In this document: piece after piece, positions 6,749-16,160 of the stretch | Layout of the letters: each line of letters begins with the position of its first letter | Position numbering within the stretch: the first letter of the stretch is position 1 | Source: Chitinophaga sp. HK235 | GTDB taxonomy: Bacteria > Bacteroidota > Bacteroidia > Chitinophagales > Chitinophagaceae | Direction of reading: 5' to 3' | Assembly: GCF_018255755.1 (NCBI RefSeq) | Contig: NZ_CP073766.1 | Coordinates: forward strand, 2,232,001 to 2,296,000 | DNA: 64,000 nt | Made by a program: the position numbers and the translations under genes | The notes under the pieces: model-generated | Database searches by the model: none | Told to the model about the DNA's origin: nothing | What the model saw: the letters and a program-made list of their open reading frames with translations, nothing else

Positions 6749-8218
6749 ATGTCAGCCGTACCCCAAAATGTATCCTTATGGACTTACAGGAGAATTCCTT
6801 ACTCATTTGTTGACGGTTATCCCTATGCGGGCGATGTGCGCAATGCCATGGACCAATGGGAAAAAGCAGCGGGTGTATATTTTGTTCCCCGCACCACTGA
6901 AGCCAATTACATTGTTATCCTATCCGGCAACAGTAGCAGCAGCCCTATCGGTATGCAGGGCGGCCGGCAGACGGTCACCATTAATGCCGGCTACAAAGCG
7001 TTGCATGAATTAGGTCATTCACTGGGCCTGATACATGAGCAAAGCCGCAGCGACCGTGACAACTATGTTATCATGGAATGGAACAGCATCGAAAACGGAC
7101 GTTCCAATCACAATTTTTCACTGGATGTCAGCACCAATCTTACAGACTATGATCAAAAATCGGTGATGCATTACCCTGCACCTGCAACGGGCTGGGGAGG
7201 ATATCCCGACAACCAGGAAGTATGGACCATGCGCTGGAGCCGGAACCAGAGCGAGCGACTAGGAGCCGGCGCCTACCAGGGCTGGGGTACCTTGTCTGAC
7301 CTGGATAAAAGCCCCAATGGCCTCTATTCTGTGTACCAGCGGGTACCGGTACCCATGGGCCCTGAAACCGCCCATGGTACCTGGAAGTTTGCCTACCAGG
7401 TACAATTCCTGTTTACCATAGGAAACAAAACCTATTTCTTCGGACAAAACATGAATGAAAAAAACTGGTTTATCCAGGAACTGCTGCCAGGTGGACTGAT
7501 GGGCGCCGAAACGGATCATGGTACCTTTAAATCCGCTTACCAGGCACAATTCCCCTTTACTGTCGGTGGCAACGTATACTTCTTCGGACAAAATCTCAAC
7601 GACAAAAACTGGTTTATCCGGGAACTGCTGCCCGGTGGTAAAATGGGTAATGAACTCGGTGTTGGTACCTGGAAATTCGGTTACGAGGCAATATTTCCGT
7701 TTACCATTGGTGGCAGGGTATTCTACTACGGACAGAATCTGAACGAACGAAACTGGTTTATCCAGGAACTCCTGCCCGGCGGCAGAATGGGTACTGAAAC
7801 TGCCAACGGTACCTGGAAATTTGCATACAAAGTGCAATTCCCGTTTACGATCGGTAACAGGGTCTTCTTCTACGGACAGAACATGAACGAACGGAACTGG
7901 TTCATTCAGGAACTGCTGCCAGGTGGGCTGATGGGCAACGAAACTGCCCATGGCACCTGGAACAATGCCTATGAAGTACAGTTCCCCTACAACATCAACG
8001 GCCGCCAATACTTTTATGGCCAAAACCTGAACACCAAATACTGGTTCATACAACGGCTCAATAGTGATGGCACTATGGGCGTGGAAATACAAAATGGGTT
8101 CTGGAAATTTGCCTATGCAGCCCAGTTCCCATTCCAGATAGGCAATCAGCAGTTTTTCTATGGGCAGAATATGAACGAGAAAAACTGGTTCATACAACAA
8201 CTGATCGATCTACCTTAA
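6749..8218 (+). CDS. Astacin-family (M12A) metalloprotease with C-terminal repeat domain
   Basis: The 489-residue protein has an astacin catalytic domain at about residues 10-198. The zinc site HELGHSLGLIHEQ gives ligands His86, His90 and His96 with catalytic Glu87, and the Met-turn SVMHY holds Met140 and Tyr142. From residue 203 to the end there are six 48-residue repeats rich in Trp, Phe, Tyr and Asn. The product begins MSAVPQNVSLW with no visible signal peptide or propeptide, which is unusual for astacins, and no better upstream start is apparent. The repeats probably bind carbohydrate or form a propeller-like array. This is inference. Confidence 0.9.
   Translation: MSAVPQNVSLWTYRRIPYSFVDGYPYAGDVRNAMDQWEKAAGVYFVPRTTEANYIVILSGNSSSSPIGMQGGRQTVTINAGYKALHELGHSLGLIHEQSRSDRDNYVIMEWNSIENGRSNHNFSLDVSTNLTDYDQKSVMHYPAPATGWGGYPDNQEVWTMRWSRNQSERLGAGAYQGWGTLSDLDKSPNGLYSVYQRVPVPMGPETAHGTWKFAYQVQFLFTIGNKTYFFGQNMNEKNWFIQELLPGGLMGAETDHGTFKSAYQAQFPFTVGGNVYFFGQNLNDKNWFIRELLPGGKMGNELGVGTWKFGYEAIFPFTIGGRVFYYGQNLNERNWFIQELLPGGRMGTETANGTWKFAYKVQFPFTIGNRVFFYGQNMNERNWFIQELLPGGLMGNETAHGTWNNAYEVQFPYNINGRQYFYGQNLNTKYWFIQRLNSDGTMGVEIQNGFWKFAYAAQFPFQIGNQQFFYGQNMNEKNWFIQQLIDLP
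7355..8215 (+). repeat. Six tandem 144-bp coding repeats (48 residues each)
   Basis: The units begin at each MGxExxxGTW motif (first at protein residue 203) and contain a QFPFTIG strand, a YFFGQNMNEKNW core and ELLPGG at the end. Copies 1-5 are close to one another. Copy 6 differs most and ends with the protein. At DNA level they are diverged enough to limit recombination. Confidence 0.9.
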
Positions 8219-8245
8219 CAGGTAGTTCGTTTTGTTCTAGTGTTC

Positions 8246-8286
8246 AAGGCTGGCCTGGTGTAAACCGGACCGGCCTTTTTTACAGC
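8246..8286 (+). terminator. Terminator of the astacin gene
   Basis: AAGGCTGGCCTGGT pairs with ACCGGACCGGCCTT around GTAA, using two G-U pairs and one mismatch, and is followed by a T run. It lies about 28 bases after the stop codon. Confidence 0.7.
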
Positions 8287-8347
8287 AGGTTGTATATTTA
8301 GCAAGTTAAGCAAAGTGCTCCACCATCTGAACCTATACCTTTGCCCT

Positions 8348-9226
8348 ATGCAATCCAGAATAGTTACCAGAGAAGATTATCAGAACAGAATCAACGTAGT
8401 CATCGAATATATCAATCACCACCTCGGTGAAGAGATAGACCTGAAAACACTTGCTGGTATATCCAATTTCTCGGCCTTTCATTTTCACAGGATTTTCAAA
8501 GCTATGCAGGAAGAAACCCTTGCCGCCTATATATCCCGTATCCGGATGGAAAAGGCCGCGCTTTTACTGCGGTATTCCGAACTGCCGGTCGAAAATATTG
8601 CATACCAGGTAGGATTCGGAAGCCCTTCCTCCCTTTCACGGGCATTCAAACTTTTCTACGGTATTTCTCCCATCATCTACAAGACAAATCAAAATATCTA
8701 TCTGACAAAAAGCAAAGAAATGAAAACAACGAACCAGGAGCTCCAAAGCTACCTCCAGCTGAGCGCGCAAATTATCAACCGGGAAAATCAACCTGTAATC
8801 TATATCCACCTCACCGGAAGCCCCGACCAGGTGGATTATCCCGGTGCCTATGCCAGGCTCTGGAACTTTCTCGCTGAAGAAAACCTGCTGCCAGCCGAAG
8901 CGGAGCATATCGGAATTTATCATGATGATCCTAATGTTACACCGGCAGAGAAACTCCGTTCTGATGTATGCCTCACCATTCACAAGGAAGTTAAACCCAG
9001 AGGTGATATCGGTGTAAAGAACCTGGCCGGAGGACGATACGCTGTCTTCCACTATCAGGGCCCTTATCATCATCTCGGAACCATACACGACATGATTTTC
9101 AGGGAGTGGCTGCCCAATAGTGGCTATGAACTACGCGATGAACCCTTCTTCGAAAAATTTGTCTCTGACCCTACTAATACACCACCCGACAAACAGCTGG
9201 TAGAAATTTATTTTCCTATTCAATAA
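8348..9226 (+). CDS. AraC-family regulator with GyrI-like effector domain
   Basis: The 292-residue protein has an N-terminal AraC DNA-binding domain (about residues 5-105). Two helix-turn-helix units are seen in LKTLAGISNFSAFHFHRIFK and VENIAYQVGFGSPSSLSRAF. A GyrI-like small-molecule binding domain follows from about residue 130 to the end (LAGGRYAVFHYQGPYHHLG). The start at 8348 is preferred to an upstream ATG because the extra 11 residues are not family-like. This architecture is that of SoxS/Rob-like regulators of multidrug responses. The target is unknown. Confidence 0.9.
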   Translation: MQSRIVTREDYQNRINVVIEYINHHLGEEIDLKTLAGISNFSAFHFHRIFKAMQEETLAAYISRIRMEKAALLLRYSELPVENIAYQVGFGSPSSLSRAFKLFYGISPIIYKTNQNIYLTKSKEMKTTNQELQSYLQLSAQIINRENQPVIYIHLTGSPDQVDYPGAYARLWNFLAEENLLPAEAEHIGIYHDDPNVTPAEKLRSDVCLTIHKEVKPRGDIGVKNLAGGRYAVFHYQGPYHHLGTIHDMIFREWLPNSGYELRDEPFFEKFVSDPTNTPPDKQLVEIYFPIQ

Positions 9227-9290
9227 TGACAGCGTAAAGCAGCATGGATTGTTAATCCCTGCTGCTATCGCTGTTGATAACGATCATCTA

Positions 9291-9464
9291 TCATTCCCCC
9301 AAAGCATAATTCTTCTGAAGCTGTACTACATCATTGCATTGATGTGCTGCAATTGTAGCATGCAGCAACGCCGCGAAAACATCATATATCGAAGTATCGG
9401 GTTGCTCAAACGCTTTTTTATATGCCGGCAGACATTCCATTGCCTTCTTTCTCCAGGCGCTCAT
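9291..9464 (-). pseudogene. Truncated DUF7674-like small protein
   Basis: Starting at 9464 the frame encodes 57 residues, MSAWRKKAMECLPAYKKAFE onward, with a PDTSIYDVFAALL block and a C-terminal KNYALGE. The start resembles what I recall of DUF7674 proteins, which are about twice as long. The expected C-terminal half is absent, and neither other frame continues it. The region 9227-9614 holds nothing else recognisable apart from the promoter before the next gene. It may be a decayed gene or a genuinely short protein. Confidence 0.4.
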
Positions 9465-9568
9465 TACTATCAGTTTGTTGGATATATCAATGTACAAATA
9501 TTACTATGCAAAGCATCTTCACGTTTATATATAAAAAAATACAATCTGTTAAAATGTAGATCTATGCG

Positions 9569-9596
9569 TTGGTTTTTGAAAAAATTAGTACATTTG
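9569..9596 (+). promoter_or_regulatory. Candidate Bacteroidota promoter for the FAD monooxygenase
   Basis: A perfect TAnnTTTG -7 element (TACATTTG) lies at 9589-9596, with TTG at 9569-9571 17 bp upstream. This would place the transcription start just ahead of the start codon at 9615. Confidence 0.5.
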
Positions 9597-9614
9597 ACCT
9601 AAAATAAGATATTT

Positions 9615-10760
9615 ATGAAAGCGATCATCATCGGTGGAGGCATAGGCGGCCTCACCACCGCTATCGCACTGCAGCAACAAGGGTGGACTTACGAGATTTT
9701 TGAAGCAGCACCTGAGTATAAGGCAGTGGGAGCAGGTATATTGCTCGGCGCCAACGCCATGAAAGTATATGAACGGCTGGGCCTCACGAAGGTATTGGAA
9801 GAGAGGGGTGGTCATCTGGACCATTTATATATAAAAAATTACAAAGGCGGGATACTGCAAACCATAGACAACGACATGCTGGAGCAGTGTTATGGCAACC
9901 GCAGTCTGCCTATACATCGTGCTACTTTACAGGCAACCTTGCTGGAGTTCCTGCAACAGCCGGTACAAACAGGCAAAAAATGTATTGCCGTAGCAGAAAG
10001 CAGTCAGGGGGTAATTGCCAGGTTTGAAGATGGCAGCGAGTCGCAGGGAGACATCCTCATTGCTGCCGATGGCATAAGATCTGCCATCCGTGAATCCTAT
10101 ATCGGCAGCAAAGGTTATCGTTATTCCGGTCAGGTATGCTGGCGCACTACTATCACGATGGACCTTCCAAAGGCAGAACGGGTGACGACCGCCGAAGTAT
10201 GGGGTACCGGCAATGGTGTAAGAGCTTCGTATATCCATGTAGGTGGGAACCAGGTATATTTCTGGTTTACCAAAAGACTGCCGGAAGGCGCTCATTTCTC
10301 GCCGGAAGAGGCGCTGGCGCTTATACGGCAGGAACTGGCCCCTTTCAGCGGTTATATGAAGGAAGTAGTGGCCCATATTAAAGCCGCACACCTGATCCGT
10401 TCCGATCTGTATGACCTGGCCCCCATCAGCGGCTGGCACCGCGGACGTGTGGTATTGCTGGGCGATGCTGCACACGCCACCACCCCCAATCTCGGTCAGG
10501 GTGCCAGTCAGGCCATAGAAGACGCTTACGTACTCGCCGATTGCCTTTCCGGCAACAGCCACTATGAAACGGCATTCCGGCAATATGAATCCAGGCGTAT
10601 CCTGCGGGCCCATAAAATTGTTAGCACCTCCTGGCAGCTGGCACAGCTCACCAACTGGAAAGGAAGTATCGCTGCCGGCATCCGGAATTTCCTGGTACGC
10701 AGCATGCCCGCCGCCACCACAAAGAAACAGCTGGACTTTTTATACAAAGCAGACCTCTAA
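9615..10760 (+). CDS. FAD-dependent monooxygenase (aromatic hydroxylase type)
   Basis: The 381-residue flavoprotein has the Rossmann GGGIGG motif at residues 7-12. The second FAD motif, GDAAHATTPNLGQGASQAIED, begins at residue 283. A DG-type motif (IAADGIRSAIR) lies near residue 155. This is the plan of group A flavin monooxygenases such as TetX-like and 6-hydroxynicotinate 3-monooxygenase-like enzymes, which hydroxylate aromatic or related substrates using NAD(P)H. It is monocistronic with its own terminator. Substrate is not determinable; a drug-modifying role is possible but unsupported. Confidence 0.9.
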   Translation: MKAIIIGGGIGGLTTAIALQQQGWTYEIFEAAPEYKAVGAGILLGANAMKVYERLGLTKVLEERGGHLDHLYIKNYKGGILQTIDNDMLEQCYGNRSLPIHRATLQATLLEFLQQPVQTGKKCIAVAESSQGVIARFEDGSESQGDILIAADGIRSAIRESYIGSKGYRYSGQVCWRTTITMDLPKAERVTTAEVWGTGNGVRASYIHVGGNQVYFWFTKRLPEGAHFSPEEALALIRQELAPFSGYMKEVVAHIKAAHLIRSDLYDLAPISGWHRGRVVLLGDAAHATTPNLGQGASQAIEDAYVLADCLSGNSHYETAFRQYESRRILRAHKIVSTSWQLAQLTNWKGSIAAGIRNFLVRSMPAATTKKQLDFLYKADL

Positions 10761-10796
10761 AACAAAAACGGCGCGGGTTACCGCGCCGTTTTTGTT
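10761..10796. terminator. Strong bidirectional terminator
   Basis: A 16-bp perfect stem at 10761-10776 and 10781-10796 around GTTA, with A-rich and T-rich flanks. It lies between the monooxygenase and the convergent permease gene. Confidence 0.9.
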
Positions 10797-10809
10797 CTTT
10801 GATATCACA

Positions 10810-13260
10810 TCAGTCCGTAAGCGCCAGTATTGGCCGCCTTACAGCAGCCTTCCAGGTTTGAAAAGATACACTCAACAATGCCACCAATACTATCACCAGC
10901 GCCGGCACTGTATAAAACCAGGCACCTATCGTAATACGATTCGCATAATCATCCAGCCATTTTGATATCATGACAAAACCAATAGGCATCGCCACCAGAT
11001 AAGCCATCAGGATCAGTTTCAGATAATCTTTTACAAACAACTTTACAATATCACTTTCAGATGCATACATCACTTTACGAATGGCAATTTCTCTGCTACG
11101 CTGAAGAATGGTAAAGGAAGAAAGCGCAAACAGGCCCAAGGCAGCAATCACCAGCGCCAGGAAGGTAAACAGACTGAATACATTTCCAAACAGTTGTTCA
11201 GGTTTATACTGGATATTAAAATGATCTTCGAGGAAGAAGTAATCAAAGGGCGCATTACCAAATGCCTGCTGCCACCTGGATTTGAGCACTTCCAGCATGG
11301 AAGCCGGATTATCAGCCTGATACTTTACCAGGTAATACTGATTAGTCCACCTGGGATTAAAGAACTTCTTTGGCAGATAAACAACAGGAGTTCTCTGCGA
11401 CTTTTTTGCGCGTTGATAATAATCACTGACCACTCCCACTACCCTGGTGGTTTTGCCTCCATGTCCGAAAGCTCCCTTATCCCACTGTACATTGGTATGC
11501 AGGGCTTTGCCCGGATCGTTATAACCCATCAACGCAGCAGCCGATTCATTAACAATAACAGATGATGCATCCTGATCAGAAGCAAGGTTAAAGCCTCTTC
11601 CGTTAATACGTCTAATCTCCAGGGCATCAAAAAAATCATCATCCACCAATACAATGTCTATATCGTTACTCTTCTGGCCATTGGCTTTGATGATCTTAGA
11701 CCGGATCGCCTGTAATTCATCACCCGGCACCGCTGAAGCAGCGGCCACCTTCTCTATGCCAGGTATTTTCTGCAATTCCGATTTGAGATACTGATACTGA
11801 TTTTCTTCAAAGGCCCCCAGTCCTTTCATCACCAGCACCTTCTCCATTTTCATGCCCAACTCCACATTTTTCATATAGTGCAGCTGCTTAAAAACAGTGA
11901 CGGTCCCGCAAATCAGCAATACCGCCGATGCAAACTGGCCAACAACCAATACCTTTCTGAGTCCGCCTCCCTGCATATGCTTTGCGGCCCTGCCTTTTAG
12001 CGTATCTATCGGTTTAAGGGAGGATAAAACAAATGCAGGATATAAACCGGCAGCGAAAGTACCAACTATCATCAACAGCAACAGGAAAACAACCGTAGCG
12101 GAAAGATGTCCGGCTACTGACAAATGTACCTCCACAAAACGTTCAAACAAAGGCAATAGCAACGTAGTAAGCAACAATGCCACCAGCGTAGCCAGCACAT
12201 TAATAAACAGCGATTCGAAAAGAAACTGTCTGATTAATCCGGAGCGATGCGCACCCAGTGTCTTTCTGACCCCGATTTCCTTAACCCGTTCTATAGACTT
12301 TGCAACAGCCAGGTTTATATAGTTGATATAACCAATGATCAGGATAAATATACCGATTAGTATCAGGAAATAAAGGGCCGACCGGCTGGTATTTTTACTT
12401 ATCCCAAACTTGAGATCGGGGCCAAGATGTATGGCAGACAAAGGCTGTATCACAAATTCAATTTCATCATTAAAGTTCCCCATCTCTGCGCCAAACAAAC
12501 GTCTTCGCTCCTGCGACATTTTTTGCCCGAGATTCACCGGATCGGCGCCATTCCTCAATAACAAATAGTTATAGGTGTAATCCCAATGCCACCAGGTACT
12601 TCCTTCGTTTAGTCCCTGGAAGATAGAGGTAAAGGACAACAATGCATTAAACTGAATATGAGAATTGACAGGCGGGTCTTTTACAATGCCTGTCACCTCA
12701 AAGGTTTCCTGCTCCAGTTGTCCGCCTGTTTTTATTGTTAGGGTTTTACCAACAATATCGTCCAGTGATTTGAAGTATTTCATGGCGAGCGATTCTGTCA
12801 GCACTATTGTAAAGGGTCTGCTAAGTGCGTTGGCCAGACTTCCTCTCACCATATTAAAAGAGAACATTTTTAAAAACCCGGGATCTGCAAAATAAACGTT
12901 GTCTTCACTGATCTTTTTATCTTCATAGCTGATCACTTCTTTCCCAATAAAAGTTTTCACCGGCGCCAAACGCCCGTACTCCGCAATTTCCGGGAAGATT
13001 TCCTTTGCGCCCGGACCCGTCCAGGGAACGGTGAGTGCCCTGTGGTCTTCCTGTACCTTGCCTTTGTTCCAAAGAGAAGTTACCCGGTAAATGTTATTAT
13101 TATTGACATGAAACTTATCAAAGCTCATTTCAAAATAAACATATTTAAAAAGCAACAGGCAAGCTGCGATAGCGATGGCCAGCCCCATGACATTGATACC
13201 GGTGAAAAATTTTTCCTTCCATAGGTTACGGAAAGTGGCGCGGGCAAGGTCTTTGAACAT
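10810..13260 (-). CDS. MacB/FtsX-type ABC transporter permease
   Basis: The 816-residue protein contains two permease units. The first has a transmembrane helix (about residues 22-42), a MacB periplasmic core-like domain and an FtsX domain with three helices, including VKEIGVRKTLGA. The second unit repeats this arrangement and ends with SREIAIRKVMYAS. The start at 13260 was chosen because MFKDLARATFRNLWKEKFFT is the classic N-terminus of this Bacteroidota family, and a longer frame would run through the upstream terminator. These proteins work with a separate ATPase, which is not adjacent. Export or mechanotransmission substrates are unknown. Confidence 0.9.
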   Translation of the reverse strand: MFKDLARATFRNLWKEKFFTGINVMGLAIAIAACLLLFKYVYFEMSFDKFHVNNNNIYRVTSLWNKGKVQEDHRALTVPWTGPGAKEIFPEIAEYGRLAPVKTFIGKEVISYEDKKISEDNVYFADPGFLKMFSFNMVRGSLANALSRPFTIVLTESLAMKYFKSLDDIVGKTLTIKTGGQLEQETFEVTGIVKDPPVNSHIQFNALLSFTSIFQGLNEGSTWWHWDYTYNYLLLRNGADPVNLGQKMSQERRRLFGAEMGNFNDEIEFVIQPLSAIHLGPDLKFGISKNTSRSALYFLILIGIFILIIGYINYINLAVAKSIERVKEIGVRKTLGAHRSGLIRQFLFESLFINVLATLVALLLTTLLLPLFERFVEVHLSVAGHLSATVVFLLLLMIVGTFAAGLYPAFVLSSLKPIDTLKGRAAKHMQGGGLRKVLVVGQFASAVLLICGTVTVFKQLHYMKNVELGMKMEKVLVMKGLGAFEENQYQYLKSELQKIPGIEKVAAASAVPGDELQAIRSKIIKANGQKSNDIDIVLVDDDFFDALEIRRINGRGFNLASDQDASSVIVNESAAALMGYNDPGKALHTNVQWDKGAFGHGGKTTRVVGVVSDYYQRAKKSQRTPVVYLPKKFFNPRWTNQYYLVKYQADNPASMLEVLKSRWQQAFGNAPFDYFFLEDHFNIQYKPEQLFGNVFSLFTFLALVIAALGLFALSSFTILQRSREIAIRKVMYASESDIVKLFVKDYLKLILMAYLVAMPIGFVMISKWLDDYANRITIGAWFYTVPALVIVLVALLSVSFQTWKAAVRRPILALTD

Positions 13261-13365
13261 ATGGGAAACGTTATGTCTAAAAATAATTATTATCTCCGGA
13301 AAAATACCCGAATTGGCCCCTGCCCTGCGTTCTTTCTTCAGCTTGATATGTTGGTACCCCGCAAT

Positions 13366-13393
13366 AAAAAAGAGATACCCGCTTGAGTATCTC
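13366..13393 (-). terminator. Terminator of the polysaccharide deacetylase gene
   Basis: GAGATAC at 13372-13378 pairs with GTATCTC at 13387-13393. On the minus strand it is followed by a run of six T, about 20 bases after the deacetylase stop and ahead of the permease start. Confidence 0.8.
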
Positions 13394-13414
13394 CTTTTAT
13401 GCATTTCCATCTGG

Positions 13415-14362
13415 TTATTTTTCCCGGATGGCAGTCTTGTCATGTAATATCATTTCAGCGATCTGGTCTTTACGTTTGAAAGAAACACCTTTGTGCTGTT
13501 GCATGTATTTAATGAGATCGTATGCCGTCTTTACCATCTGTGGCGTACCTCCGATACGGTCGTGGAAGCTGATGGACAGCTGTCTTCTTTTAAATTCTCC
13601 TTCAGCATACAGCTGGTCAAAATCTGCCTTTACCTGAGAGAAAAACTGGTCTACCGAAAAATGTCTTCCTTCAATGAGCAGTATATCATTATTTCTCAGT
13701 GTATAAGGCACCACCGCAAAATCCCGGTTATTTACCCGGATGATAAAGGGCTCATCTCTGCTTAAATCATCAATATGATAGGTAAACCCAAGCTCCTGCA
13801 GTATTTTCAGGGTGTTTTCCCCTCTGCGCAGCCAGTTGGCGTTATATCCTACGGTAGTAGCTCCTGTAACTTTTTTAACAGCATCCAGCCCGTCCTTTAT
13901 AAATTTCTTTTCATCTTCATAGGGCAGATTATACTGTGCGCTCCAGTTCATTCCATGGGCAGCAGCTTCATGGCCCCGGTCCACTATTTCCTTTGCCAGC
14001 CGGGGATTGTTGAGCACCGCGGATCCCACCATATGTGAGGTTACCTTAATGCCCAGTTTATCCCAGTTATCCAGCATCCGGGGAATGCCTTCCTTGTAGC
14101 CATATTGATACCAGGTTGCTGCCGGCAAATCGCTGTATCCTTTTTCCATATTCTGCGGGAATGGGCTCTCCGCATTATCGGGTTGTCCACCTGATTCGAA
14201 TTGCATGGAGATAGACACGACTAATCTGGAGCCATCTGCCCATCGGGTGGCTGTGTTCATAGCATGTTCCTGTGTTGGGATATTTAGTAAATCTGTGAAC
14301 GGCAAAAGGCTGAGTGCGCCGATTTTACCGGTTTGTTTGATGAATGTCCGTCTTGTGCTCAT
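13415..14362 (-). CDS. Polysaccharide deacetylase family protein (allantoinase/PuuE-like branch)
   Basis: The 315-residue protein has a twin-arginine-like leader (STRRTFIKQTGKIGALSL), so export is likely. The NodB-type fold starts with VVSISMQFESGG, in which the usual metal-binding Asp-Asp pair is replaced. HEAAAHGMNW carries conserved histidines. That pattern is seen in the PuuE-like branch, where activity on polysaccharide is not assured. The neighbours (permease downstream, HAB-mutase-like gene upstream) give no clear pathway. Confidence 0.8.
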   Translation of the reverse strand: MSTRRTFIKQTGKIGALSLLPFTDLLNIPTQEHAMNTATRWADGSRLVVSISMQFESGGQPDNAESPFPQNMEKGYSDLPAATWYQYGYKEGIPRMLDNWDKLGIKVTSHMVGSAVLNNPRLAKEIVDRGHEAAAHGMNWSAQYNLPYEDEKKFIKDGLDAVKKVTGATTVGYNANWLRRGENTLKILQELGFTYHIDDLSRDEPFIIRVNNRDFAVVPYTLRNNDILLIEGRHFSVDQFFSQVKADFDQLYAEGEFKRRQLSISFHDRIGGTPQMVKTAYDLIKYMQQHKGVSFKRKDQIAEMILHDKTAIREK

Positions 14363-14483
14363 AAATGGTCAGTGCCGGTTCTTTAAAGATGTCCCTGACA
14401 CTGATGCAAAACTCCGACAGATTACCTGCAAAAGCGCTGTACATTTCATTGAAAAATCGGTAAATATCGGGGATACAACAGGA

Positions 14484-14924
14484 CTATTGAATACGGAGAC
14501 GTCTATACATACCGATCAGTATAATCACACAGGTGGCCAGCATGGTTAATGCAACTAATATCAGCAGGAAAGAGATGATGCCATCCACTAAAGGTGTTCC
14601 TGCTTGCCCGCCTGCTATAGGCATCATTTTACCAGCACCAGTAATCGCTGCTATTAAAACCGCGATCAGATTAGCGAATGTGCCGTACACCACCAGCCAG
14701 TATGTTATCTTCAACCAGGTGGGGGATATCATCATTTTTTCCCATATCAGTCCCAGTACTATTAAAAATGTTCCATTCATCACTCCTTCCAGATGAGCAC
14801 TCAAGCCCATTCGTGGATTAACCATGAAAGGGCCGAACACACCGGCAAGTAATCCGAGCAGGAACAGTACAAGGCCAAGAAAGATTAGTTTGTTACCCTG
14901 ATGGGCCTGAGAGGTGACTGTCAT
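14484..14924 (-). CDS. Hydroxylaminobenzene mutase-like membrane protein
   Basis: The 146-residue protein has four predicted transmembrane helices. The stretch FGPFMVNPRMGLSAHLEGVM followed by NGTFLIVLGLIW is the block I associate with HabA/HabB hydroxylaminobenzene mutases, which convert hydroxylaminobenzene to aminophenol. Members also occur outside nitroarene pathways, so the activity is only a family suggestion. No nitroreductase is adjacent. Confidence 0.65.
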   Translation of the reverse strand: MTVTSQAHQGNKLIFLGLVLFLLGLLAGVFGPFMVNPRMGLSAHLEGVMNGTFLIVLGLIWEKMMISPTWLKITYWLVVYGTFANLIAVLIAAITGAGKMMPIAGGQAGTPLVDGIISFLLILVALTMLATCVIILIGMYRRLRIQ

Positions 14925-15227
14925 ACATTTGGGGGTTTATACAATTAACATTCACTGCCGTAAGCTGCTATAAGATAATGATAATTTTGGAAAATGTCTT
15001 ATATTCCCGGTAATCGGGTGCTCCGGATCTGACGCAGGTAAAATTTTTTTTTACTACATGGGGGTACCAGCCATATAAAACGTCAAATAGGGAAATACCT
15101 GCAATTTTTGAAAATATTAATAAAATAACACTTTTGTTACTTACTGATATTATGAAATATGCTGATTTACAATTATATTTACCACTTTTACTCCTGAAAG
15201 GGGAGTAACAAACTAAACTTTGTTGAT
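14925..15227. other. Divergent intergenic region
   Basis: This 303-base AT-rich gap between divergently transcribed genes must contain both promoters. A TTACTCCTGAAAGGGGAGTAA dyad-like stretch is seen around 15187-15208 just before the acyltransferase. No further gene or RNA is visible. Confidence 0.4.
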
Positions 15228-16109
15228 TTGTCAAGTATTATCTATTACTGCCTACAACCTGTTATTTACGGTGTGGCACTGTTGCCATTTCGTTTATTGT
15301 ACCTGTTATCCGACGCTATGTATGTGTTGCTTTACTATGTCCTGTCGTACAGGAAAAAAGTAGTGATGAGCAACCTGCGTGCATCTTTTCCAGATAAGAG
15401 TGATACCGAACTGAAGCGAATCTGCAAGGATTTCTATCACTATCTCTGTGACATGTTTCTGGAAACATTCAAAACACTTACCATCAGCAAAGCGGAGATG
15501 GTAAGGCGTTGCAGTTTCACGCCTGCCACCGTTGAATTATTTAATCAACTCGCCGAACAAAAGAAGAGTACTGTACTGGTGATGGGCCATAAAGGCAACT
15601 GGGAATGGGCCGGCAATACCTTCAGCATCCTGTGCAAGCAACAGCTATACGTGATCTATCATCCACTGGCCAACAAACAATTCAACAACCTGATGTATAA
15701 AATGCGTACCCGCTTTGGCACTAAATTAATTGCCATGCAGGACACATTCCGTGAAATGGTGAAAAACAGACAGGAGGTAAACGCCACCGCATTTATCGCA
15801 GATCAGTCACCACAGCCCGCTACAGCACAGTGGACCACCTTCCTTCATCAGGATACACCTGTTTCCAAAGGTACGGAGAAGATAGCCCAGAAAATGAACT
15901 ACCCGGTTGTATATGTATCCGTTATCCGCATCAAAAGAGGCTACTACAGTGTAAAAGCTTCCATGCTGGTAGAGACACCGACGGCCGAAAACGAAGGCGC
16001 TATCACCATCTCGCATACACGAAAACTGGAACAGGACATCATGGAACAACCTGCAACCTGGCTCTGGTCGCACAGAAGATGGAAGCACAAACGCACACAG
16101 CCTGTATAA
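15228..16109 (+). CDS. LpxL/HtrB-type lysophospholipid or lipid A acyltransferase
   Basis: The 293-residue protein has an N-terminal membrane helix and the LpxL-type catalytic block GHKGNWEWAG, with His121 and Glu126 (H-X4-E), followed by FIADQSP near residue 190 and a C-terminal QPATWLWSHRRWKH motif. Family members transfer acyl chains to lipid A or related lipids at the inner membrane. No ATG lies between the upstream stop (15195) and the conserved region, so a TTG start at 15228 is inferred. A fatty acid desaturase follows after 51 bp and probably belongs to the same lipid-modifying unit. Confidence 0.85.
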   Translation: MSSIIYYCLQPVIYGVALLPFRLLYLLSDAMYVLLYYVLSYRKKVVMSNLRASFPDKSDTELKRICKDFYHYLCDMFLETFKTLTISKAEMVRRCSFTPATVELFNQLAEQKKSTVLVMGHKGNWEWAGNTFSILCKQQLYVIYHPLANKQFNNLMYKMRTRFGTKLIAMQDTFREMVKNRQEVNATAFIADQSPQPATAQWTTFLHQDTPVSKGTEKIAQKMNYPVVYVSVIRIKRGYYSVKASMLVETPTAENEGAITISHTRKLEQDIMEQPATWLWSHRRWKHKRTQPV

Positions 16110-16160
16110 ATCCGGCTCATCATATATAACGACAGCGAACTTATCATCATTCAATTTAAT

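Noticed and set aside
7259..8200. Long minus-strand frame opposite the astacin repeats
   Set aside because: It mirrors the 144-bp repeats of the real gene on the other strand and has no independent features.
9615..10760. Naming the FAD monooxygenase tetX
   Set aside because: The general flavin monooxygenase motifs are present, but nothing in the sequence distinguishes a tetracycline-modifying enzyme from other family members.
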